NCBI GenBank assembly: GCA_945905925.1
Contig: CAMDQN010000070.1
Coordinates: 1-34,531 of the forward strand
Direction of reading: 5' to 3'
DNA: 34,531 nt
DNA from: Singulisphaera sp. GP187
GTDB lineage: Bacteria; Planctomycetota; Planctomycetia; Gemmatales; Gemmataceae
Positions 7,518 to 13,650 of the stretch are shown here, in pieces (the first letter of the stretch is position 1; each line of letters starts with the position of its first letter). The notes under the pieces are model-generated. The model was not told the DNA's origin. It saw only the letters and a list, made by a program, of their open reading frames with translations, and searched no databases. A program made the position numbers and the translations under genes.

Positions 7518-8961
7518 TGCTCAAAACAACCCCTCCCCAACCCCTCCCCTAAGAAGGGAGGGGCTAAATCCGGCTCCCCCTCCCTTCTTAGGGGAGGGGG
7601 TTGGGGGGAGAGGTTCTTCCCCCCTCCCGCCGCCCGGTCAGCCGGTGCTCCGCATCCGCGGGGTGAACCACTACTTCGGCACCGGCGACACGCGAACACA
7701 AGTGCTCTTCGACAACACACTCGAAGTGATGCCCGGTGAAATGGTCATCATGAGTGGGCCATCAGGCTCCGGTAAAACCACAATCCTCACGCTCATCGGC
7801 GGACTGCGCACGCTGCAAGAAGGCGAGATCGAAGTCTGGGACGCGAACCGCGGGGACTACCGCACGCTGCGCGGCGTACCAGAACCGGAGTTGGTCAATG
7901 TTCGGCGGCTCATCGGGTTCATCTTCCAGCGACACAACCTGTTCGACTCGCTCACCGCGATGCAGAACATCCGCATGGCGCAGCGCCTGAAAGAGAGCGC
8001 CGCCGACCCCGACGAAGCCGCACGCGACATCCTCACGTACCTGCTCCTCGGTGAGAAGGACATTCAATCGAAGTCGCAGAAGTCGCGGTTCGACTACAAG
8101 CCCGCGAAGCTGTCTGGTGGGCAGCGGCAGCGCGTCGCCATCGCCCGCGCGCTCATCAACCGGCCAAAGCTCGTGCTCGCCGACGAACCCACCGCCGCGC
8201 TCGACGCGAACTCTGGCCTCGCGGTCGTCACACTCGTGCAGGAACTCGCGCGTGTTCGTTCCGAAACGGATTTGCAGAAGCTCGTGCGCCCGGCCGAAGA
8301 AGCCGGTGAGAACGGCCGACTCGCGGAGTGGCAGGTGCCGCTGCTCAGGAAGATCGCCACCGAACACGGCACCACCAGTCTCATCGTGACGCACGATTCG
8401 CGCATCATGAACCTCGCCGACCGCATCGTTCATATGGAACGCGGGAGGATCGAATCGAACGTGGTCGTCGCGGAGCGCCTGTTCGTCCGCGAAGGGCTGA
8501 GGCAAAGCCCGGCATTCGCCGCGATCCTGCCCGAAGAGCAGGAGAAGATCGCGGATTCCGTGTTGGTGGGGGTTCACCCGAACGACCCGGTGCGCCCGGA
8601 TCACTTGGCGGCAAAACCGGGGTGCGTCGAAGTGTACGAACCCGGACAGGCGATCGTGCGACAAGGCGACGCGGTCAATGCGGAGAGCAAGTTCTACCTG
8701 ATCCGGCGCGGGATTGTGGACGTGTCGCGTGTCGTCAACGGGGCAACGCAAAAACTCACCGAGATGGGATCGGGTCGGTACTTCGGCGAGGTTGCGTTCC
8801 TCATGGATCAACCGCGGAACGCGACCGTGCGTGCGATCACCCGCGTCGAAGTGTACACGGTGAGCCGCGCCACATTCGACAAGTTTCGGTCGGTGAGTTT
8901 GCCGTTCATCGAACGCGTGCTGGCGAACTTCCGCGCCGGCGACGGCACTCCGCGAACCTGA
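7507..8961 (+). CDS. devA: DevA-like ABC exporter ATPase with C-terminal cyclic-nucleotide-binding domain
   Basis: A 484-residue ATPase that should power the DevBC exporter. It carries the Walker A motif (GPSGSGKT, residues 84-91), Q-loop Q141, signature LSGGQ (202-206), Walker B (LVLADEP, 222-228) and H-loop H296. About 40 residues rich in Glu/Arg (247-285) separate Walker B from the H-loop, longer than usual. Residues about 374-470 form a cyclic-nucleotide-binding domain: EPGQAIVRQGD, FYLIRRGIVDV, YFGEVAFL and PRNATVRA match the phosphate-binding cassette. The N-terminal 40 residues are largely encoded by the palindromic repeat at 7528-7615. The ATG at 7507 overlaps the devC stop. An in-frame GTG at 7645, after a purine-rich stretch in the repeat, is a possible alternative start. 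DevA proteins without this extra domain are about 230-250 residues. Confidence 0.85.
   Translation: MSSDAQNNPSPTPPLRREGLNPAPPPFLGEGVGGRGSSPLPPPGQPVLRIRGVNHYFGTGDTRTQVLFDNTLEVMPGEMVIMSGPSGSGKTTILTLIGGLRTLQEGEIEVWDANRGDYRTLRGVPEPELVNVRRLIGFIFQRHNLFDSLTAMQNIRMAQRLKESAADPDEAARDILTYLLLGEKDIQSKSQKSRFDYKPAKLSGGQRQRVAIARALINRPKLVLADEPTAALDANSGLAVVTLVQELARVRSETDLQKLVRPAEEAGENGRLAEWQVPLLRKIATEHGTTSLIVTHDSRIMNLADRIVHMERGRIESNVVVAERLFVREGLRQSPAFAAILPEEQEKIADSVLVGVHPNDPVRPDHLAAKPGCVEVYEPGQAIVRQGDAVNAESKFYLIRRGIVDVSRVVNGATQKLTEMGSGRYFGEVAFLMDQPRNATVRAITRVEVYTVSRATFDKFRSVSLPFIERVLANFRAGDGTPRT
7528..7615. repeat. Palindromic 'CCCCTAAGAAGGG' repeat inside the devA 5' end
   Basis: The left arm (7528-7563) reads AACCCCTCCCCAACCCCTCC followed by CCTAAGAAGGGAGGGG. 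The right arm (about 7575-7615) is its near complement, with a short loop. The same left arm occurs at 19009-19044. In the devA frame it gives PSPTPPLRREGLNPAPPPFL, so the repeat is read as protein if translation starts at 7507. Confidence 0.85.
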
Positions 8962-8968
8962 TCGAATG

Positions 8969-9127
8969 GTTGGAACCAGAAGAGGGATTGGCCGCAACAA
9001 AGCACAAGAAGCACAAAAGAAAACCAAGACAACAGAGTGAGTTCAAGACAACTGAACTCTGTCTGCTCTTGGTTTTCTTTTGTGCTTCTTGTGCTTTGTT
9101 GCGGCCAATCCCTCTTCTGGTTCCAAC
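8969..9127. repeat. Perfect 61-bp inverted repeat with 37-base loop (HK-type)
   Basis: Bases 8969-9029 are an exact reverse complement of 9067-9127. The arms contain CAACAAAGCACAAGAAGCAC, a string seen in HK-encoding dispersed repeats. A 6-bp stem AGTTCA/TGAACT (9040-9045 and 9053-9058) lies in the loop. The element starts seven bases after the devA stop and ends two bases before the stop of the convergent gene at 9130. Confidence 0.93.
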
Positions 9128-9129
9128 TG

Positions 9130-9384
9130 CTACGAAGCGGATGTGGTCGGTTGCGAGGCGAGCAACTCGCCGATGACCCGCCGGAGCATCTGCCCGGTGG
9201 TCATGCCGCGCCGGCTGGCAGCGGCTTCCAGTTCCATGGCCTGCCACAGGGGCAGGAGAAGCGTCAATTCGACGACTTCCTGATCGGAACGGGCCGCGTT
9301 AGGTGAGATGGCATCGAATAATGGTTGCACGGCGTCACCTGCCCTGGAAGGCGTGTACGGCGGCTTGTCGCCACCGAAAGTCAC
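9130..9384 (-). CDS. Small ribbon-helix-helix-like protein
   Basis: An 84-residue protein with no certain family. The C-terminal half looks like a ribbon-helix-helix DNA-binding fold: one strand (VVELTLLLP), a helix (WQAMELEAAASRRG), a turn and a second helix (TTGQMLRRVIGELLA). The N-terminal half (KPPYTPSRAGDAVQPLFDAI) is Pro-rich and probably unstructured. The start is GTG. The gene lies alone between the HK-type inverted repeat and a MITE, convergent with devA. It could be a transcription regulator or an antitoxin without its toxin. The fold is inferred from residue pattern only. Confidence 0.55.
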   Translation of the reverse strand: MTFGGDKPPYTPSRAGDAVQPLFDAISPNAARSDQEVVELTLLLPLWQAMELEAAASRRGMTTGQMLRRVIGELLASQPTTSAS

Positions 9385-9415
9385 GGACCAAAACCGGATG
9401 CGTCCAGTTATCCAT

Positions 9416-9524
9416 TAGAGCACTTTCAGTGAATACGTAGCGTCTGGTCCGAGCCGCGACCATCAGGGAGCGAACGTTCGCACGCTCCCTGATGGTCCGC
9501 TACGAATTTTCTGAAAGTGCTCTA
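9416..9524. mobile_element. TA-flanked MITE, probably IS630-related
   Basis: A 109-bp element with 14-bp perfect ends, TAGAGCACTTTCAG at 9416-9429 and CTGAAAGTGCTCTA at 9511-9524. Inside are further paired segments, CGTAGCG/CGCTACG and CCATCAGGGAGCG/CGCTCCCTGATGG, around a central CGAACGTTCG. The TA at each outer edge fits the TA target duplication of IS630/Tc1-type transposition. It has no coding capacity, so it would need a transposase elsewhere in the genome. Confidence 0.75.
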
Positions 9525-9925
9525 GCCCCCGCGCAGGGGCATCGTAACCACCCACTCCCCAACGGCAAGGCACGATCGCGCAACACGCGCCGAGGTGTTC
9601 GTCTCGCGAAGTCGCTCAACATCCGCGGGTTGTGTTTGGGGCGAGGGTTGGTTGTCAAACGGCCAAATGCAACCGCAATGCCGCACCGAGAAAAGATACT
9701 CGGATTCGCATCAATATGTTCGAAATGCCGCTCTTTCCGAGAACTGGGTGCATCTGGGTCGAGCACTCCTTCCGTGGCGATCGCTTACTTCGCGCGCAGT
9801 TTTGGTCAGAACGCGGGCAGCGCCGGGATCGTGAAAACGTGAGAGAACAACGAGAATTGTGTCGCGTGGTTGGGTGTCAGAGGGCCTGTTCCGAATCTGC
9901 GGGCCGGGCGGTTCGTGGCTGTTTT
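9525..9925. other. Intergenic stretch with no supported gene
   Basis: About 400 bases between the MITE and the PilZ gene. Short overlapping frames exist on both strands, but none has a ribosome-binding site, recognisable domain or codon pattern like the neighbours. No clear repeat or RNA structure was seen. Confidence 0.5.
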
Positions 9926-9953
9926 TTGCAACCTACCAACCGCGTGCTAGAGT
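9926..9953 (+). promoter_or_regulatory. Possible sigma70-like promoter for the PilZ gene
   Basis: TTGCAA at 9926-9931 and TAGAGT at 9948-9953 are separated by 16 bases, and the PilZ start codon is about 40 bases further on. Both hexamers deviate from consensus, and planctomycete promoters are little characterised. Confidence 0.35.
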
Positions 9954-9993
9954 CGCGTAGCGAAAGAGACACGGGTGGGTGAAGGGCGGGACC

Positions 9994-10518
9994 ATGTTAT
10001 TCGCTGAAATGTTCGACGCAGCTCGGACCTGGGCGGGCGGGCATCTGCCGCTCACGGTCGGCGGGGGTGTCGCGCTGCTGGTGTTGGTGTTGCTGGCAGC
10101 CAGTGCCGTTTTGCGCCGGCGTGAACTCGACCCGGCGAAACTGGCGACGACCAACACGAACGCCGTGACTGGCGAGAAGGCGCTGAGCTGGACACCAACG
10201 GAGCAGTCCTATGCCGACCGCCGAGGGGCCGTCCGTCGCGAGGGCCAACCGGTTCGCGTGCTGCTCGCTTCCACGACCTTCCGCAACGGGACCGGCGATG
10301 GCTACGTTATCGACCGCTCGACCGGTGGGCTGAAACTCGCGATCCAAAGCGCCGTGCCCCCGGGAACGACCGTTCAGGTGCGCGCCCTCGACGCGCCGGA
10401 CACAATCGGGTTCGTCACGGTCATCGTCCGCAGTTGCCGCAAGAACGACGACTACTACGAACTCGGCTGCGAGTTCGACAAGACCCCGCCGTGGAACGTG
10501 CTCCTGTTGTTCGGGTGA
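9994..10518 (+). CDS. Membrane-anchored PilZ-domain protein
   Basis: A 174-residue protein with one N-terminal membrane segment (LTVGGGVALLVLVLLAASAV) and a PilZ-like domain in the last 100 residues, a family that often binds cyclic di-GMP. The domain shows an RRxG start (RRGAVRREGQPVRV), a D-x-S-x-G-G motif (IDRSTGGLKL) and a late GCEF strand, matching RxxxR and DxSxxG of PilZ. The ATG at 9994 follows AAGGGCGGG. A GTG at 9979 would add five residues and is less likely. The last coding bases (LLLFG and stop) lie within a perfect 19-bp hairpin. It could be a cyclic di-GMP effector at the membrane; the target is unknown. Confidence 0.75.
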   Translation: MLFAEMFDAARTWAGGHLPLTVGGGVALLVLVLLAASAVLRRRELDPAKLATTNTNAVTGEKALSWTPTEQSYADRRGAVRREGQPVRVLLASTTFRNGTGDGYVIDRSTGGLKLAIQSAVPPGTTVQVRALDAPDTIGFVTVIVRSCRKNDDYYELGCEFDKTPPWNVLLLFG

Positions 10519-10543
10519 ACCTGCGGTTCACCCGAACAACAGG
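10503..10543 (+). terminator. Perfect 19-bp hairpin overlapping the PilZ stop codon
   Basis: 10503-10521 and 10525-10543 are exact complements around a 3-base loop (TGC). The left arm includes the last codons and stop of the PilZ gene, so the right arm is an inverted copy of the gene's own 3' end. No T-run follows, so it is called a terminator by position and strength of the stem. Confidence 0.65.
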
Positions 10544-10556
10544 AAGCACGAAATAC

Positions 10557-10622
10557 GAAGCACGAAATCCGAAAGGAAGACAGGAGCAATGGTGCCTGTC
10601 TTCCTTTCGGATTTCGTGCTTC
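10557..10622. repeat. Perfect 28-bp inverted repeat of 'GAAGCACGAAATCCG' type
   Basis: 10557-10584 is an exact reverse complement of 10595-10622, with a 10-base loop. The arm (GAAGCACGAAATCCGAAAGG and on) is preceded by a partial direct copy, GAAGCACGAAATAC at 10543-10556. This is a familiar type of dispersed intergenic repeat in planctomycetes. It lies between the PilZ gene and the next gene, 14 bases after the hairpin at the PilZ stop. Confidence 0.88.
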
Positions 10623-10691
10623 TTCTCGTTTCTCGCTTTTCCCCGCGCGTGGGTAATCTGAACTCCGTTCTGATTGTTCCTCTGGGGCAAC

Positions 10692-11534
10692 ATGATGCGT
10701 GCCACACGACGGTTTCGCAAGACGGTCCGCTTCGCTCTCGTCGGGTTGGTCGTCGCGCTCGGAGTCGCGCGCTCGTCGGCCGCACCACCACCGGAGGTTT
10801 TGCTCGCGAAGGCGGTGGAGACGGCGGACTTCGCGGGCGTCGTGAAGATCACGGACGTGCCCGCAGCGCCGAAAGCAGGTTTCCTGGCAAGCGCGCCGCC
10901 GACGGTGGTGGCGAAGCCGCTGTCGGTGTTGAAGGGCGACGCGAAAGCCGACCTGCGGGTCGTGTGGCAAACATTCTGCGGCGTCTGCCTGCCCTCCGAC
11001 CCGGCAACCGTGGAAGTCATTCTCCCCGCGGTCGGCGACGAGTACATGGTCTATCTGACGAAGAGCAAGGACGGCACCTTCGCCCGGCTCGGCTACCAGT
11101 GGCACTTTCACAAGATGCCCGCGGCGCCCAATGTTCGCGTGCAGCCGTCTCACGATAACGCCTGGCGCGGGCTGATCGAAGTATCACCGTCGGTCGCCGG
11201 TCTGGGCGAGGCGGTGAAATATAGGTTCACGCGCACGCGGCTCGGCCGCGAGCCGTGGACCGGGAACGAGTCCAACATCACCGCCGAAGACATCGACGTG
11301 ATCGACCTCACTCGCAAGCAGGTGCTAGACCGGAAGAAGCCGGGCGTGCGGAAGACCGCGCCCGCGGTCATCGAGAAAGGCGAGACGGTGGTGGACGTGA
11401 TCGACTTGACCGAGGCGTTCGGCATCACGAAGCCGGGAGAATATTGGGTGTTCCGCGGCGGCGCGTTCGAGGGCAACGCACCGCTACGGTTCGACATCAC
11501 GGACAAACTGCGCACCCGCACGGACAAGAACTAA
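10692..11534 (+). CDS. Secreted protein of unknown function
   Basis: A 280-residue protein with a Sec-type signal: basic RRFRK, a hydrophobic stretch (FALVGLVVALGVA) and a likely cleavage after SSAA. No family was recognised. The mature part starts with a region that resembles secreted proteins in which a CGVC-like pair (FCGVCLP) follows a beta strand. It ends with IDLTEAFGITKPGEYWVFRGG, a beta-rich tail that recalls a cohesin- or Ig-like sheet. The ATG at 10692 was preferred over a TTG at 10674; ATG at 10695 is also possible. The stop codon overlaps the stop of the convergent ThDP enzyme. Confidence 0.6.
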   Translation: MMRATRRFRKTVRFALVGLVVALGVARSSAAPPPEVLLAKAVETADFAGVVKITDVPAAPKAGFLASAPPTVVAKPLSVLKGDAKADLRVVWQTFCGVCLPSDPATVEVILPAVGDEYMVYLTKSKDGTFARLGYQWHFHKMPAAPNVRVQPSHDNAWRGLIEVSPSVAGLGEAVKYRFTRTRLGREPWTGNESNITAEDIDVIDLTRKQVLDRKKPGVRKTAPAVIEKGETVVDVIDLTEAFGITKPGEYWVFRGGAFEGNAPLRFDITDKLRTRTDKN

Positions 11535-11549
11535 TCGTTTTTCTTGTCC
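11522..11549. terminator. Bidirectional hairpin across two overlapping convergent stops
   Basis: GGACAAGAA at 11522-11530 pairs exactly with TTCTTGTCC at 11541-11549, with CTAATCGTTT between them. The stop of the plus gene (TAA, 11532-11534) and that of the minus gene (11531-11533) both lie in the loop. The T-run in the loop, TCGTTTTTC, could aid termination on the plus strand. Confidence 0.5.
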
Positions 11550-13423
11550 AACTGGATCGCGCGCGAGCCGATGCGGGCCAGGAACCGGGCCTTCTGTGCC
11601 GCGGACAATTCCTTCGTGTATCGCGCGCGGACCGCTTCGACCCACCGCACTTTTCGCGTACCGTAATCGGTCGCGACGCGAACCAACACCGGCCCGGCGT
11701 GGCACACCGCGCCGTGCAACTTCTGCTCCAACTCCGCCTGCGAAGTGATCTCCACGTAAGCCACGCCGAACGCTTGCGCGAGCGCCTTGTAATCGAGTCG
11801 CGTCAGGATCGTGGCCGTGGTCCGCAGGTACGCGGGCTTCTGCAACATCTGCATGTAGTGGTACGCCTGATCGTCGAGAATCACGAACTTCACCGGCAGG
11901 TGCTCGCGCGCCGCGGTCGTGATTTCCATTGCGCTCATCAGTAAGCAGCCGTCCCCGGTGAGCGTGGCGACCGTCTTGCCGTAATGCACTTTCTGCGCGC
12001 CGAGCGCGGCCGGGATGCTCCAGCCCATCGCCTGGTTATCGACCGGGTTGAAGTACGTGCGCGGGTGGCACACGCGGAAGTGTTCCGCCGCGAGGTGTTC
12101 CGTCACGCTCACGTCCGTGAACAGCAGTGCGTCGGGCGGCAGCACCTTGCGCAGCGCCGAGACGGTCGCGAGCGGATCGACGCCGCACTTCGAGGGGTGA
12201 ACCGTGCAGAGTTCCTTCGCGGCATCGACCTTCAGGTCGCGAATGCGGTTCACGAGTGGTTTGTCTTCGGCGCGCCGGAGTTTGTCGCCGCACGCGAGCA
12301 GGCGTCCCAGGAAGATGCCCGCGTCCGCGTGAACGCACACGTCGGTTTTCAGAATGCGGCCGAGGTTACAGTGGTTCGCGTCCACGTGAATCACGTGCTT
12401 CGGCTGCGGGTTGCCGTAGTAGCCGGTCGAAACCTCGCTGAACTTCACGCCGATCGCGAGCAGCGTATCAACGCCCGACTTGAGCGGGTGCTTGGGGTCG
12501 CGTGCAAATGCCTTCTCCGCCACTTCTGACGCATGAGCGCCGAAACCCCAACCGACTGCGAGCGGGTGCGCGTCGCTAATCACGCCACGCCCCGAAACGC
12601 TGGTCGCGACGGGCGCCTGAAGCAGCTCCGCGACAGCAGCCAGTTCCGCACCGTAACTCATGCACCCCGCGCCAGCGTAAATGCCGATCTGGTGCTTCTT
12701 GTCCGCGAGGAACGGCAGCGCCTTCTCAAAGGCTGCTTCGTCGAACGGCGGGGCGGGAACGGCGGGCGGGGCGGTGCGGAAGTCGTGCGCCTCGATGAAC
12801 AGGTTGTAGGGTATGACGACCGCGACCGGTCCCGGTTCGCCTTGCATCGCTGTGACGAACGCTTGCCGCACGGCGGCGGCGATCTGCGCGACTGTTTGCA
12901 CCGGGTACACGCACTTGCACACTGGTTTGAGCAGCGCGACCTGATCGAGCGCGTGAACCTGAAACGGCTTCGCCTTCTCGCCGTTCGCGACATCGCCAAC
13001 GATGGCGACGAGCGGCGACGAGTCCAACAGCGCTTCGCCTAAACCCGTGAGTGAGTTGGTAACACCGGGTCCGGGAACGACGCACAGCACGCCCGGCTTT
13101 CCGGTGCTGCGGGCGTAGCCGTCGGCCATGCACGCGGCGCTGAACTCGTGCGTCACCAGGAGGTACGGAACACCTTTCTCCTTGAAGGTGTCCCACAACT
13201 CGTTCTCTTGCGCACCGGGAATACCGTACACGCACCCAACGCTTTCCGCGAGCAGCGCTTCGCAGAGCGCCTCGGCTCCGGTCATTTTGCCGAACACCCA
13301 TCCGGGGTGCCGCGCGGCGCGTACGTTCGCGACCGGCCCCGCGCCGACCGCGTTCGCGGCGAGTACACCGCCGACGGCCGCGGTTCCTTGAAACAGCCCG
13401 CGACGGGAGAACGCGAAATCCAT
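11531..13423 (-). CDS. Tat-exported thiamine-diphosphate-dependent enzyme (acetolactate synthase-like)
   Basis: A 630-residue enzyme of the acetolactate synthase/benzoylformate decarboxylase type. It starts with a twin-arginine signal, SRRGLFQGTAAVGGVLAANA, so it should be folded before export. The catalytic-type Glu is E93 (THEFSAACMADGYAR), and the central domain shows IGIYAGAGC and the Rossmann-like VIHVDAN. The ThDP motif is GDG (490-492), then 24 residues, then DD (517-518) where the family usually has NN. The ATG at 13423 follows GAGGTG. A longer frame reaching 13471 lacks support. It is convergent with the secreted protein and divergent from the LptB-like ATPase. Substrate and physiological role are unknown; an envelope role is inferred from the signal. 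Confidence 0.8.
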   Translation of the reverse strand: MDFAFSRRGLFQGTAAVGGVLAANAVGAGPVANVRAARHPGWVFGKMTGAEALCEALLAESVGCVYGIPGAQENELWDTFKEKGVPYLLVTHEFSAACMADGYARSTGKPGVLCVVPGPGVTNSLTGLGEALLDSSPLVAIVGDVANGEKAKPFQVHALDQVALLKPVCKCVYPVQTVAQIAAAVRQAFVTAMQGEPGPVAVVIPYNLFIEAHDFRTAPPAVPAPPFDEAAFEKALPFLADKKHQIGIYAGAGCMSYGAELAAVAELLQAPVATSVSGRGVISDAHPLAVGWGFGAHASEVAEKAFARDPKHPLKSGVDTLLAIGVKFSEVSTGYYGNPQPKHVIHVDANHCNLGRILKTDVCVHADAGIFLGRLLACGDKLRRAEDKPLVNRIRDLKVDAAKELCTVHPSKCGVDPLATVSALRKVLPPDALLFTDVSVTEHLAAEHFRVCHPRTYFNPVDNQAMGWSIPAALGAQKVHYGKTVATLTGDGCLLMSAMEITTAAREHLPVKFVILDDQAYHYMQMLQKPAYLRTTATILTRLDYKALAQAFGVAYVEITSQAELEQKLHGAVCHAGPVLVRVATDYGTRKVRWVEAVRARYTKELSAAQKARFLARIGSRAIQLDKKND

Positions 13424-13522
13424 GAGCGCACACCTCGGAAAACAGAATGGCCTGGATCTATCGGCAAACACTGATGGGCGAGTTCGCGCGGAATGCGCGG
13501 ATTTGGGGCAACGCGCGGTTTA

Positions 13523-13570
13523 GCGTTCGCCCCGAGGGGCGATCTTTGCTCGCCCTCCGGGGCGAAACGC
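13523..13570. repeat. Palindromic 'CGCCCCGAGGGGCGA' repeat upstream of the LptB-like gene
   Basis: GCGTTCGCCCCGAGGGGCGA (13523-13542) and its imperfect complement TCGCCCTCCGGGGCGAAACGC (13550-13570) form a strong structure with a 7-base loop, and each arm also folds on itself. It lies between divergent genes. A reading frame through it from 13447 would fuse the repeat to the ATPase and is not used. Confidence 0.75.
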
Positions 13571-13650
13571 TCAACGACGCGCCACTTCTGCTTGCGAATT
13601 TCCCAGACTTCAGGTACTTCCCTTTCTCTATTGGCAGGGGGAGTGCGCGC

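Noticed and set aside
7762-9027. A 421-codon open frame on the minus strand antisense to devA
   Set aside because: It is a high-GC shadow frame. The opposite strand has clear ABC and cNMP motifs, while this frame shows no domain, only Arg/Val/His-rich text.
13447-13650. N-terminal extension of the LptB-like protein
   Set aside because: It is encoded by the CGCCCCGAGGGGCGA palindrome and has no domain. AGGGGGA precedes the ATG at 13651.
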